From NCBI RefSeq assembly GCF_004684905.1, contig NZ_SRJC01000004.1, positions 176,543 to 240,542 of the forward strand: a stretch of 64,000 nucleotides of DNA, read 5' to 3'. Both the position numbers and the translations under genes were made by a program. The stretch is from Halobacillus salinus. GTDB lineage: Bacteria > Bacillota > Bacilli > Bacillales > Halobacillaceae. Shown in pieces: positions 35,473 to 44,513 of this stretch. The stretch's first letter is position 1. Every line of letters begins with the position of its first letter. The notes under the pieces were generated by a model. It ran no database searches and had not been told where the DNA came from. It saw only the letters and a program-made list of their open reading frames with translations.

Positions 35473-36399
35473 ATGAGTCAACGAGAATGGTCATTGATTG
35501 ATATCCCTTCCCTAGAAGGAAAAGTCGTTGTCGTTACAGGCGGAAACGGCGGCCTCGGGTACGAGGCAGTGAACGTATTTGCTAAAAGAGGTGCAAAAGT
35601 GATTCTAGCTTCGAGATCCGTGGAACGTGGACAGGAAGCGCACGCTAAACTGACTAACGAAACACCTAGCGCCGATGTGGAAGTCATGGAACTCGACCTC
35701 GGGGACCTAGAGTCCGTACACAACTTCGCTCATGCCTTCCAACAGAAATACGACCGTCTGGACATTCTATTGAATAACGCCGGCGTCATGACGACCCCAT
35801 ATGGAACAACGAAAGACGGGTTCGAACAACAGCTAGGAATCAACCATCTAGGCCACTTTGCGCTGACTGGTCTGCTTTTCGACACCATTAAGAAGACTCC
35901 TGATGCACGCATCGTAAACATCAGCAGTAACGCCCACCGCCAAGGGGAAATCGATTTCGATAACTTGATGTTCGAAGGCGGCAATGGATATACACCGATG
36001 AAAGCCTATGCTCAGTCTAAACTTGCCAACCTTCTGTTCACCTATCAATTGCAAAGAAAAATTGAGGAAGCTGGACTTTCTGTCAAAGTCGAGGCTGCTC
36101 ACCCAGGTATTGCGAATACGAACCTTACTCGCCATATCGAAGACAAGCCACTCTTCAAAGTCGTCGGTCCCCTGCTCGGCTTTATGACGCAGGACTCCTT
36201 CAACGGAGCGCTTCCAGGCATCCGTGCTGCAACCGATTCGTCTGTTGCAGGTGGCGAGTACTTCGGTCCTTCAGGATTCCAAGAGTTCAAGGGAGATCCA
36301 GTAGTAGTCGAGCCGATTACGAAAGCGTACGATGTAATGGATGCGGACTTACTCTGGAAAAAATCCGAAGAGCTGACAGGGGTTACTTTCAACGTGTAA
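35473..36399 (+). CDS. Short-chain dehydrogenase/reductase (retinol-dehydrogenase-like)
   Basis: A 308-residue SDR. The cofactor motif is VVTGGNGGLGYEA (about residues 20-32), ILLNNAGVM gives the NAG motif, VNISSNAH the catalytic Ser, and AYAQSKLANLLF the YxxxK pair. The length and LANLLF helix match the broad retinol-dehydrogenase-like bacterial SDRs. The substrate is unknown. The start is ATG at 35473 with GAGGATGG upstream. A bidirectional terminator follows. Confidence 0.9.
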   Translation: MSQREWSLIDIPSLEGKVVVVTGGNGGLGYEAVNVFAKRGAKVILASRSVERGQEAHAKLTNETPSADVEVMELDLGDLESVHNFAHAFQQKYDRLDILLNNAGVMTTPYGTTKDGFEQQLGINHLGHFALTGLLFDTIKKTPDARIVNISSNAHRQGEIDFDNLMFEGGNGYTPMKAYAQSKLANLLFTYQLQRKIEEAGLSVKVEAAHPGIANTNLTRHIEDKPLFKVVGPLLGFMTQDSFNGALPGIRAATDSSVAGGEYFGPSGFQEFKGDPVVVEPITKAYDVMDADLLWKKSEELTGVTFNV

Positions 36400-36421
36400 T
36401 CTTCTATTTAGAACAATATAA

Positions 36422-36462
36422 AAAAGGATCAGAGCCTCCTTGAGCCCTGATCCTTTTCTTTA
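36422..36462. terminator. Bidirectional terminator
   Basis: AAAAGGATCAG (36422-36432) pairs with CTGATCCTTTT (36447-36457), flanked by A and T runs, between the SDR and the dehydrogenase genes. Confidence 0.85.
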
Positions 36463-37494
36463 TGGGAGAAGAACAACCTTCCCTAATGTCTTACCATCTT
36501 TGAAGTATTTCTGTGCTTCCCGAGCTTCTTCAAGAGGGAATGTTTTATCGATAATCGGTTTCACTTTCCCTTCGCTGACCGCTTCCATCAGCTTACGGAA
36601 ATCTTCACGTGTTCCGAGGACAGAACCCAGTAACGCGATATGTTTTAAGTACATAGTTCTGAAGTCAAGCTCTGTAATCTGTCCACCTGATGAGCCGGAT
36701 GTGCAGAACTTGCCGCCTTTTTTCAATACGTTCAAGGAGATATTAAAGAGGGCATCCCCGACAACATCGAGTACCGCATCAATCGGTCCATCGTTAACAT
36801 CGAGAATCTCTTGCTCTAACGAGTCAGAGCGGTAGGATAAGACGTGGGTCGCTCCTAGTTCTTTCATTCTTTCTTCTAAAGCAAGGTCACCAACGATAGC
36901 GATGACGTTCGCTCCGAAAACGCGGGAGGCAATCTGAACGTTCAATGATCCAACCCCGCCATTCGCACCAGTCACCATGACTGTTTGCCCCGGCTTCAAG
37001 TCAAGCTGCTCAACCATATGCCAACCGGTCAATCCACTAACAGAGAAAACGGCACTCTCTTCATAAGACGACAGCGCCATCGGGTAACAAAGGTGCGCCG
37101 GCCAGACGACGTACTCAGCGTAACCCCCGTCAAATTCTGATCCGATAAAACTCATGTCATCCGCAATGTGCACATCCTCTGGATCGCCGCTCGCTGTCAA
37201 AGGAAAGACGACGACCTGCTCTCCAATACGGGAGGAATCAACGTCTGATCCGACTTCTACAATATCACCTGTGATATCTGATCCTGGTGTTCTTGGAAAT
37301 TGAACCCCTTCAGGTTTCCAACCGGATTCCTCTCCCGCACCGTACGCGCCTTCTCTCATCCAGATTTCTGTATTGTTGATGGCACACGCCTTGACGCGAA
37401 TCAAAACTTCATTTTCCTTTGGTGTCGGCTTTTCCACCTCATTCACTTGGAGTTGGTCAAAGCCTCCATAGCCCATAACTTGTGCTGCTTTCAT
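36460..37494 (-). CDS. Zinc-independent MDR-family oxidoreductase (quinone reductase-like)
   Basis: A 344-residue medium-chain dehydrogenase/reductase. The GroES-like domain has CAINNTEIWMREG and PGSDITGDIVEVG. The Rossmann domain has VMVTGANGGVGSLNVQIA. The catalytic and structural zinc cysteines of alcohol dehydrogenases are missing, as in quinone oxidoreductases and crotonyl reductases. It probably uses NADPH on an enone or quinone. The start follows GGAGGATG. It is the only gene of its unit. Confidence 0.88.
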   Translation of the reverse strand: MKAAQVMGYGGFDQLQVNEVEKPTPKENEVLIRVKACAINNTEIWMREGAYGAGEESGWKPEGVQFPRTPGSDITGDIVEVGSDVDSSRIGEQVVVFPLTASGDPEDVHIADDMSFIGSEFDGGYAEYVVWPAHLCYPMALSSYEESAVFSVSGLTGWHMVEQLDLKPGQTVMVTGANGGVGSLNVQIASRVFGANVIAIVGDLALEERMKELGATHVLSYRSDSLEQEILDVNDGPIDAVLDVVGDALFNISLNVLKKGGKFCTSGSSGGQITELDFRTMYLKHIALLGSVLGTREDFRKLMEAVSEGKVKPIIDKTFPLEEAREAQKYFKDGKTLGKVVLLP

Positions 37495-37689
37495 GTTGCA
37501 TCCTCCTTCATTAGTTGATTAGTATGAGTATTCCCTTAAGAAAAAGGCGTAACCCACTATCTCGAAAACAACCATCTTGATTCTAAGAAAAATCAGAGAT
37601 AATGTCGAACAATTTAACTAGGAACAAGCCCGCGGTGTACGTTAAAATGAATGTGGTTGTGATTAACAAAACAAGGAGAGAGAGCATTC

Positions 37690-38514
37690 ATGGTATTGAA
37701 TACCCAAGCGCTTATGGAGAAAGATTATTTTCATGTTGAACCGATTAGTCAGCGAATCAAATTGTACGAGCTCCCTGAAAACATGGGGCAAGAACAGATG
37801 AAACATCTAGAGGAAATCGCAGCTGAACGGGAATGTGATAAGATTATCGCCTACGTAAGAGCGGGTGAAGAAACGATAGTCGAGAGCCTCTCTTTTCATC
37901 TGGAAGCGGAGGTCAAAGGGCTTCTTAATGGGGAAGACGCGAAAGTTTACGCTAAATTTTTGAATCCAGAGCGTAACCAGCCTGACCCTGAAAATGTGAT
38001 CCATCGTGTTCAGGAGATGGATATTAAGCCGAAAACGCTTTACTCATTGCCAGAAGACTATTCCATGGTATGGGGAACAAAGCATCATGCAGAAGAGATG
38101 GCCGATTTTTACGGTACGGTTTTTGATACGTATCCTACTCCAATTGATGATCCGGATTACATTAAACAAATGATGGATGATCACGTGCACTTTTCTCTTA
38201 TTTATTATAACGACCAACTCGTAAGTGCCTGCTCAGCCGACATATTCACCGATTTGAATGCGGCTGAATTCACAGATTGTGCGACATCTCCCCATCATCG
38301 TGGCAAAGGACTGTTATCCCATCAGTACCCGATGTTGGAAACTAAAATGAAAGAGCTTGGTATTCAGACGATGTTCACTTACACCCGAGCGATTTCTATG
38401 GGGATGAACATTGTAACAGCCCAGCACGGCTTTACTTTCGGAGGATGTATGGTACAGAACAGCATGATCGGTACGGGCATCGAAGATATGAATATGTGGT
38501 ACAAAAAACTATAA
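37690..38514 (+). CDS. ablB: Beta-lysine N-acetyltransferase
   Basis: A 274-residue GNAT-type protein matching AblB over its length. Shared marks are CATSPHHRGKGLLSHQY (acetyl-CoA binding), FTYTRAISMGMNIVTAQHGF and the closing GIEDMNMWYKKL. AblB acetylates beta-lysine on the epsilon amino group to make the osmolyte N-epsilon-acetyl-beta-lysine, used by methanogens and some halotolerant bacilli. The partner lysine 2,3-aminomutase (AblA/KamA) is normally adjacent but is not in the window. A -35/-10 pair (TTGATT, 17 bases, TAATGT) near 37577 may be the promoter. An ACAAGGAGAG site precedes the start. Confidence 0.85.
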   Translation: MVLNTQALMEKDYFHVEPISQRIKLYELPENMGQEQMKHLEEIAAERECDKIIAYVRAGEETIVESLSFHLEAEVKGLLNGEDAKVYAKFLNPERNQPDPENVIHRVQEMDIKPKTLYSLPEDYSMVWGTKHHAEEMADFYGTVFDTYPTPIDDPDYIKQMMDDHVHFSLIYYNDQLVSACSADIFTDLNAAEFTDCATSPHHRGKGLLSHQYPMLETKMKELGIQTMFTYTRAISMGMNIVTAQHGFTFGGCMVQNSMIGTGIEDMNMWYKKL

Positions 38515-38549
38515 AAGATTTATAACTTAGAATAAAATATTTCATCACC

Positions 38550-38582
38550 ACAACCCCCGAACTATTCGTTCGGGGGTTGTTT
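38550..38582 (+). terminator. Terminator after ablB
   Basis: A 13-bp stem (38550-38562 with 38568-38580) rich in G and C, followed by T-rich sequence. Confidence 0.85.
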
Positions 38583-38714
38583 ATGAACCACACATATGCC
38601 GCTCCGACAACATACTTCGCTCCTTGTGGTTTATTCTATTTAATTGTTCTTTTTCACGGTGGAAGATACCGTTTTGTCGCAACCCCTTTTTATTGTTGAG
38701 TACAAATTAGTAAA

Positions 38715-38834
38715 GGTGTTGGAGAAATGGGTAGACTCCTACGGGAGCATAGTACAGTCTGAGACCCCGCAGCGACCGAAAGGGAGAGAGGAGGCTCAAG
38801 CGAGCCCGTGGAAGCGAACCATTTCTCCAACACC
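38715..38834. repeat. 120-bp palindromic intergenic element with 16-bp terminal inverted repeats
   Basis: GGTGTTGGAGAAATGG (38715-38730) and CCATTTCTCCAACACC (38819-38834) are perfect inverted copies. The interior contains smaller inverted segments such as CTCC/GGAG and GACT/AGTC, and GC-rich text unlike the flanks. It resembles short palindromic elements scattered in Bacillaceae genomes. The rest of the 358-base gap between ablB and the GNAT gene holds only the ablB terminator and AT-rich sequence. Confidence 0.8.
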
Positions 38835-38872
38835 GACCCTCTCTATTCAAAAGAACCGACAGGCTACTATCT

Positions 38873-39427
38873 TTATTTAGTAAAACAAGACATCATGATG
38901 AGATTATCATAGCTGCCATTCCGATACTTGACAGCTTTGCTCTGTCGCCCCTCTACTTTGAAGCCTGCTTTCTCATATAATGCCATAGCCGGTTTGTTCT
39001 TTGAGAACACTTCCAGAGAAACCTTCTCAATCAAATCATGTGCCTTCGCCCATTTCATTAATTGCTCCAGCAAAGCCTTACCGATTCCCATCCCCCTGAA
39101 ATCCTCCTTCACACTCATACCGAAGCTCCCTGTATGTTGGTTTCTTATCTTACGGCCATTATGGAAATCAAGGAAACCGACCACTTGTCCATCGCATTCT
39201 GCCAATATCGCCACCTTACCTTCTGCCATCCATAAACTGTCCAGGAATTCTGTCTGAATCTCTTTTGTTAGATGAAACTCCTCTTTCGTCGTCAGTAAAA
39301 AAGAAGCCGTTCGGATGACGGATTGGGTAAGTGCAAGCACCTGTTCTGCATCTTCAGGGCGGGCCGTTCGAATGGTGATTGACACCTTATTTTTCAAGTG
39401 GTAGTTCTGTGCTTCGATCTTGCTCAT
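38873..39427 (-). CDS. GNAT-family N-acetyltransferase
   Basis: A 184-residue acetyltransferase. The acetyl-CoA motif reads GMSVKEDFRGMGIGKALLEQLMKWA, and the C-terminal part has VSLEVFSKNKPAMALYEKAGFKVEGRQ. This resembles the RimI/PhnO-like group, whose substrate cannot be deduced. Its start (39427) overlaps the stop of the MBL-fold gene by four bases (ATGA), so the pair are translationally coupled. Confidence 0.85.
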   Translation of the reverse strand: MSKIEAQNYHLKNKVSITIRTARPEDAEQVLALTQSVIRTASFLLTTKEEFHLTKEIQTEFLDSLWMAEGKVAILAECDGQVVGFLDFHNGRKIRNQHTGSFGMSVKEDFRGMGIGKALLEQLMKWAKAHDLIEKVSLEVFSKNKPAMALYEKAGFKVEGRQSKAVKYRNGSYDNLIMMSCFTK

Positions 39428-40332
39428 GCTCGCACTTTCTGGAGGTAATCGACAAGCCCCATCGCACACACTTTCATGTCCAACTTCAACAGCTGGTAGA
39501 CGGAGTGTGTATCCGGAACACCGCAACTTCTCAAATGTTCTGAGACACGCTTCATTAGTCTCTCTTCAATGGCTCGGACACTGCTACCATTCTTTGCTTC
39601 TTCCACAAACACAGGAATCCACCGGCTCACTTCCGCCAAAGCCACCTCTGGCTCATCGCAAGTCCCGTAATGTCCGAAATAAAGATAGTCGCACTTCATG
39701 TCACTGAATCGGTCAATGGACTGCTGCATCGCTTCTGGATCGAATTGATTCGGGGAAGTTGTCGGTAAATAAAAAGTAACCCCACAATCCTCTGTTTGGT
39801 GGTAACGAATCCCCGCTGTATCACCAGTGAACAGTCCATTCGTCTTCGAGTCATGGATTGCGATATGGTGCTTGGCATGGCCAGGAGTGTCGTAGAAAGT
39901 TAACGTCCTGTCCGCGCCGATTTCCAGCGCATCGCCTTCTGACACAGCTACTAATCTCTCTTCAGGTATCGGCAGAATCGGCGCAAATAAATCATCAAAC
40001 TGTTCTCCATAAACAGCCCTTGCCCCTTTTTCCAAACGAGATGGGTCCGCTAAGTGGCGAAGACCTTTCGGATGTACGTAAATGGTAGCGTTCGGACATT
40101 CTTTCAATAACAGCCCAGCCCCACCCGCATGATCCAAATGAATGTGGGTCAACACGATGCGTTCCACTTCCTCGGTCTTGATGCCTAACTCAGATAAACC
40201 TTTCTTAATGTGCTGAACCGAGGGGCTTGGTCCAGTCTCAATGAGAGTAGTCGTTTCCTCTTGCAACACATATGTACCGGTTCTGCCTGCAAAGCCCATA
40301 TCATACCCATCAATTAAACGTACTGACTTCAT
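39424..40332 (-). CDS. MBL-fold metallohydrolase
   Basis: A 302-residue metallo-beta-lactamase-fold protein. The metal site reads VLTHIHLDHAGG, then DTPGHAKHHIAIHD, FTGDTAG and the FGHYG loop. It likely hydrolyses a thioester, lactone or glyoxalase-type substrate in the cytosol. GAAAGGAGG precedes the start. It forms a two-gene operon with the GNAT gene, which may point to acyl or acetyl metabolism, but that is only suggestive. Confidence 0.88.
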   Translation of the reverse strand: MKSVRLIDGYDMGFAGRTGTYVLQEETTTLIETGPSPSVQHIKKGLSELGIKTEEVERIVLTHIHLDHAGGAGLLLKECPNATIYVHPKGLRHLADPSRLEKGARAVYGEQFDDLFAPILPIPEERLVAVSEGDALEIGADRTLTFYDTPGHAKHHIAIHDSKTNGLFTGDTAGIRYHQTEDCGVTFYLPTTSPNQFDPEAMQQSIDRFSDMKCDYLYFGHYGTCDEPEVALAEVSRWIPVFVEEAKNGSSVRAIEERLMKRVSEHLRSCGVPDTHSVYQLLKLDMKVCAMGLVDYLQKVRA

Positions 40333-40446
40333 ATCGATTTCCTCCTTTCTTCCATTTTACTAAATATTCAAACAAATAGGTACCACTAGTCTTTTGTCAC
40401 GAAAAAGGAACTGGGTGAATATCATGATTTTGAGGAGTTGGTGATT

Positions 40447-40785
40447 ATGACAGAAGAACGCAATACCGAGAGTCAAGGAATCACAAACCCGTCTCACAGC
40501 CAATGTGTGGAGCATAAAAACTATTATGTCTTCATTCAACTAAATGACGGTCGTCAGGTTGATGGAATCATTACTGACGTGAAGAACGGGAACTTGGAAA
40601 TGTTGGTCAGCGAGACCGTCGAGCAAAACGAACAGCGGCAGTTCGGACGCTTCGGATACCGCCGCTTCCGTCCAGGAATCTTCCCGATTGCGGCTCTTTC
40701 AACGCTTGCATTGGTACCATTCTTAAGACCGTACCCTTATTATGCCCCTTATCCTTACTACGGTCCTTATCCGTACTACTACTGA
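40447..40785 (+). CDS. Small protein with tyrosine/proline-rich tail, possible coat or surface protein
   Basis: A 112-residue protein. Residues about 22-60 (HKNYYVFIQLNDGRQVDGIITDVKNGNLEMLVSE) look like a small SH3/LSm-type beta barrel. A basic segment follows (FGRFGYRRFRPGIFP), then a short hydrophobic patch and the tail PYPYYAPYPYYGPYPYYY. Tyr-rich tails occur in spore-coat proteins that are cross-linked, but there is no recognised family. The start is ATG at 40447, nine bases after GAGGAG. Confidence 0.65.
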   Translation: MTEERNTESQGITNPSHSQCVEHKNYYVFIQLNDGRQVDGIITDVKNGNLEMLVSETVEQNEQRQFGRFGYRRFRPGIFPIAALSTLALVPFLRPYPYYAPYPYYGPYPYYY

Positions 40786-40814
40786 TGCCTGTACAGATCT
40801 TATCTCAAATAAAA

Positions 40815-40858
40815 ACCACCTCCCATGCCAAATGCATGAAAGGTGGTCTCTTTTTTTT
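40815..40858. terminator. Terminator between the Tyr-rich gene and cydC
   Basis: ACCACCT (40815-40821) pairs with AGGTGGT (40841-40847), with an inner hairpin and an eight-base T run on the right. Confidence 0.8.
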
Positions 40859-42566
40859 ATCCGAATACTTGTTTCTCAATTTGTTTCATCTGGTAGAAGT
40901 ATCCTTGTTTCTCCATTAATTCCTTATACGTTCCTTTCTCTACCACCAAGCCTTGTTCCATCACAATAATTTGATCCATTGTTTCAAGTCCCGTTAAACG
41001 GTGACTGATCAAGATAAGTGTGTCGTTTTCAGCTTGTTCGAACAGGTGCTGGTATATTGCTTCTTCCGTCAAAGCATCAATAGAGGAAGTTGGCTCATCA
41101 AGCAGCCATAACCTTTCTCTACGCAGTAACACCCTGGCAATGGCAAGTCGTTGCTTCTCTCCACCAGACAAGTTCTCCCCTCGCTCGAAGACCTCATCTT
41201 CCAGCGTGAAAGAATCCAACTGGGCTTTTTGGAGCGCCTCTTTCATTTCTTCATCAGAAAGCTCCTCTTTGGCGATCGCCAAGTTATCACGGACCGTTCC
41301 ATAGAAGAAATGATTATCCTGCAAAACGACATTCGCATTCGACCAGACTTGTTCTTCTTCTATTTCATCAAGTGGTTGGCCACCCATGTGAACGGTTCCC
41401 CGGGTAGGTTGCTGAACCTTGAGCAGCAACTGCATCAACGTAGACTTTCCAGACCCACTCGGTCCGACAACAGCCGTCTTCGTCCCAGGGGCAAGATCGA
41501 TAGATACGTTTTTCAACGATTGCCTGTGCTCGCCATCGTACTGAAACGTTATATCGTTGAATTCAATGCCATACGGAGCATTCCCAGTGAGCCTCTCACT
41601 TCCTTGATCTTGAGACACTTCATCGACGATAGTGAACAAACGCTTCGAGGCGCGGCGACTGTCATCTAAATGACTTGGCAGAACGGCCATCGGTGCCGCA
41701 TTCTCAAACACCGTCAAACTGATCATTACGAGCATCGCAAGAAAGAGACCGTTCAAATCCCCTTCGCCGACTAGATAAGCACCGAGTCCTGTCACGACCC
41801 AGGACACGATCAGGGTAGCGAACGTATTGACGGACTGACTGTACACCCTTTGCTTCCCTTCCCGCTCCTGTTCACGGATGTAGGTACTCGCAGAGGCTGA
41901 AAGGTCTTCTTCCTTCCCCTCTAGTTGTTGGTAGATCTTCAAATCGCGGAATCCGTATAAGAATTCCGTAACATCCGTCGATAGCTCCCCCCGCGCCTCT
42001 CGAACACGGTTCTCAATCCGTCGCTGGCGCAATGCAAACAGAAACGGAATGACGAATCCAGTTAAAATGAGTCCCACTAGCAGGACTAATGCAACCGACA
42101 ACGAGAAAATCGTCGTAAACACAATCGTTGCAAGGAAGATGACCACCATCACAACGGGAGGGTAATAGACGCGGAGGAAGAAATTTTGCAGACTTTCCAC
42201 ATCACCGACGATTCTCGCGAGCAAATCCCCGCTCCTATACTTCTGAAACAGCCGTGGAGCGTGCGGCTCGATTTTTTTATAAAATGCGAGACGAATATTG
42301 CTGAGCATAGTGAACGTCGCCCGGTGTGAGAAATAACGTTCCGCATATCGACCTAATGCTCGAGCGAACCCGAATAGTTTCAAAAACGCTATTAACACAG
42401 TCAAAGCGTACAACGGAGGGACAAGCGCTGCACGAGAAATCAAATACCCACTCGAACCGAACAATCCGACCGCAGCAATTCCAGCTAGAAAACCGAAAAA
42501 GATCGACAATAAAATATCTTTTTTTTCAACGGTAATGATTTTCACAATAGACGTTAGTTCCTTCAT
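40857..42566 (-). CDS. cydC: Thiol reductant ABC exporter subunit CydC
   Basis: A 569-residue fused ABC transporter half with six N-terminal membrane segments. Its ATPase domain has Walker A GPSGSGKSTLM, signature NLSGGEKQRLAIARV and Walker B LWLLDEPTSSID. With CydD it exports cysteine or glutathione and is needed to assemble cytochrome bd oxidase. It overlaps the CydD gene by four bases. Assignment to CydC rather than CydD follows the usual gene order, second in the pair. The cydAB genes normally upstream are not here. Confidence 0.9.
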   Translation of the reverse strand: MKELTSIVKIITVEKKDILLSIFFGFLAGIAAVGLFGSSGYLISRAALVPPLYALTVLIAFLKLFGFARALGRYAERYFSHRATFTMLSNIRLAFYKKIEPHAPRLFQKYRSGDLLARIVGDVESLQNFFLRVYYPPVVMVVIFLATIVFTTIFSLSVALVLLVGLILTGFVIPFLFALRQRRIENRVREARGELSTDVTEFLYGFRDLKIYQQLEGKEEDLSASASTYIREQEREGKQRVYSQSVNTFATLIVSWVVTGLGAYLVGEGDLNGLFLAMLVMISLTVFENAAPMAVLPSHLDDSRRASKRLFTIVDEVSQDQGSERLTGNAPYGIEFNDITFQYDGEHRQSLKNVSIDLAPGTKTAVVGPSGSGKSTLMQLLLKVQQPTRGTVHMGGQPLDEIEEEQVWSNANVVLQDNHFFYGTVRDNLAIAKEELSDEEMKEALQKAQLDSFTLEDEVFERGENLSGGEKQRLAIARVLLRRERLWLLDEPTSSIDALTEEAIYQHLFEQAENDTLILISHRLTGLETMDQIIVMEQGLVVEKGTYKELMEKQGYFYQMKQIEKQVFG

Positions 42567-44296
42567 GCTGAATCGCCTCCTTGCTGAACACGGATCATAT
42601 CTCGATAAGATCCATTCGTCTGGACTAATTCTTCATGCGTACCAGCGGCTATCAGGTTCCCTTGTTCCAGAAGGAGGATCTGGTCTGCTTGACGGATCGT
42701 GTGTAAACGGTGTGCCACCGTGATTACCGTCGATGTCTTAGACAACTCCTCTATCGATGCCTGCAAAATCTGCTCCGTTCTCAAATCGAGACCTGTCGTC
42801 GGTTCATCAAATAACAGAACAGAAGGTCTTTTCAAAAACGCCCGTGCGATAGCCAGTCGTTGTTTCTCCCCACCAGACAACCCTCGTCCTGCTTCTCCTA
42901 CAGGTGTGTCATATCCAGCTTCTAATGTGGCGATCAAATCATCAATGCCAGCCTGTTTCGCTGCCTGTTCAATTTCTTCGCGCGTATGATTCCCCCTGCC
43001 ACCGATGGCAATGTTATCAGCGATGGTTCCAGAAAATATATACGGGTGCTGGGAGATGTAGCTAAGCTGATTGAACCATTCCTGTTCTTGATAAGACTTA
43101 AGAGAATGGCCATTCACAGAAATTACTCCATCATCAGGCTTCATCAATCCAGCCAGTATATTCAAAAGCGTCGACTTCCCAGATCCGCTTCTACCTACAA
43201 TCGCAACGTTCTTATTGGAGGCTATATGGGCATCCATGGGTCCAAGCTTAAAGCTCTGCCCGTCTTGATAAGAAAACGTCACACCGTCCAATGCCACTTC
43301 AGGAGGCACATCGCTATCGATTGTCTCGTCCCCCCACTCTAATGCCTGATCTTCTTTCTCCAACTCCGCTTGTAACTGATTGGCGGCACCAGAACTGCCT
43401 CGACCCGTGTGGAAAGCACTTCCGAATTCCTTCAGCGTCAAATAGAATTCAGGTGCTAAGACGAGAATGAAGAAAGCTGAAAAGAATGGAATACTCTCAT
43501 AAACGACGAGACGTATTGCAATCTCGAGCGCAATGATTCCGATGCTCAACATAGAGATGAACTCAAGCATCAGCGAGGAGGTGAAGGCTACCTTCAATAC
43601 TTCCATCGTCGAATCCCGGAAACCGAGACTGCTTTGTTCTATGACATCACGCTGCTTCTTGGAACGTCCAAACAGTTTGAGTGTAGTAAGTCCCTGCAGT
43701 GTATCGAGGAAACGGCCGGAGAACGCAGACAATTGTTCCATCTGCTCTTCCGATTTTTTCTTAGTCATCACACCAACAAGTGCCATGAAGAATGGAATAA
43801 ACGGTGCTGTTATGACCATGATCACACCAGAAGCCACGTGCTGCGTGAATACAACAATTAGAATCATGATCGGCACTATTGCTGTTGAAATCATCTGTGG
43901 AATATACTGACTGAAGTAGCCATCCACCTCATCCACTGAGTCTAGCAGCACACTTACTTTACGTCCCGACTGCCCTTGAAGGGAAGCCTGTACCGGGTTC
44001 CGGGAAAATTTATTTAAAATACGTTTACGGAATTCACTCTTTGCATATGCCGCCATCGTCACGCCTGTCCTTCCGTGAAGCCACGTGAAAACGGCTCTTC
44101 CGGCAAGGACCGCAAGCAACCCAAAAAGAAGCGGCACAATCTCTTGGAACGACTGGTCATCGAGAAACATACGTTTAACGATCGCTACGAAAAAGTAAGA
44201 CTGCCCAATAATGGTAGCCCCAATTAAGATCGAAGCAACTATTAATATATAAATCGATTTTCTCTGGCCGAATGCCATCCGACTGAGATGCCTCAT
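42563..44296 (-). CDS. cydD: Thiol reductant ABC exporter subunit CydD
   Basis: A 577-residue fused half-transporter with six membrane segments, Walker A GRSGSGKSTLL, signature GLSGGEKQRLAIARA and Walker B VLLFDEPTTGLD. It pairs with CydC downstream. The start is ATG at 44296, ten bases after GAGGAGT; an ATG at 44314 would leave no room for a ribosome site next to the Rex box. The Rex box upstream indicates induction when NADH rises, as for cyd genes in B. subtilis. Confidence 0.9.
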   Translation of the reverse strand: MRHLSRMAFGQRKSIYILIVASILIGATIIGQSYFFVAIVKRMFLDDQSFQEIVPLLFGLLAVLAGRAVFTWLHGRTGVTMAAYAKSEFRKRILNKFSRNPVQASLQGQSGRKVSVLLDSVDEVDGYFSQYIPQMISTAIVPIMILIVVFTQHVASGVIMVITAPFIPFFMALVGVMTKKKSEEQMEQLSAFSGRFLDTLQGLTTLKLFGRSKKQRDVIEQSSLGFRDSTMEVLKVAFTSSLMLEFISMLSIGIIALEIAIRLVVYESIPFFSAFFILVLAPEFYLTLKEFGSAFHTGRGSSGAANQLQAELEKEDQALEWGDETIDSDVPPEVALDGVTFSYQDGQSFKLGPMDAHIASNKNVAIVGRSGSGKSTLLNILAGLMKPDDGVISVNGHSLKSYQEQEWFNQLSYISQHPYIFSGTIADNIAIGGRGNHTREEIEQAAKQAGIDDLIATLEAGYDTPVGEAGRGLSGGEKQRLAIARAFLKRPSVLLFDEPTTGLDLRTEQILQASIEELSKTSTVITVAHRLHTIRQADQILLLEQGNLIAAGTHEELVQTNGSYRDMIRVQQGGDSA

Positions 44297-44319
44297 ATCA
44301 TCATTACTCCTCATTCGTT

Positions 44320-44352
44320 TTGTGAATTAATTCACATATTAATTCTATTATA
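44320..44352 (-). promoter_or_regulatory. Rex operator and -10 box of cydDC
   Basis: TTGTGAATTAATTCACAT (44320-44337) matches the Rex consensus TTGTGAA-N4-TTCACAA at all but one base. A minus-strand TATAAT lies at 44347-44352, so Rex would cover the transcription start. Confidence 0.85.
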
Positions 44353-44475
44353 ATAGATACCGAGTAGGATTTCTAAGATTTGAAACCGAGATTCTGTGAC
44401 AATTTAGTTTCATTTTTACCTATATACCCGGCCTGCATACAAGTCAAAGGGATAGAGGACGTTGAACATGCAAAA

Positions 44476-44500
44476 AAAGCCTGCTTGGAAGGCAGGCTTT
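44476..44500 (-). terminator. Terminator of the five-gene Nudix operon
   Basis: AAAGCCTGC (44476-44484) pairs with GCAGGCTTT (44492-44500), with an A-run on the plus strand to the left. Confidence 0.85.
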
Positions 44501-44513
44501 CAATCGATCTATC

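Noticed and set aside
38644..38880. Open frame of 78 codons over the palindromic element
   Set aside because: It runs through the inverted repeats, has no ribosome site, and its product resembles no protein.
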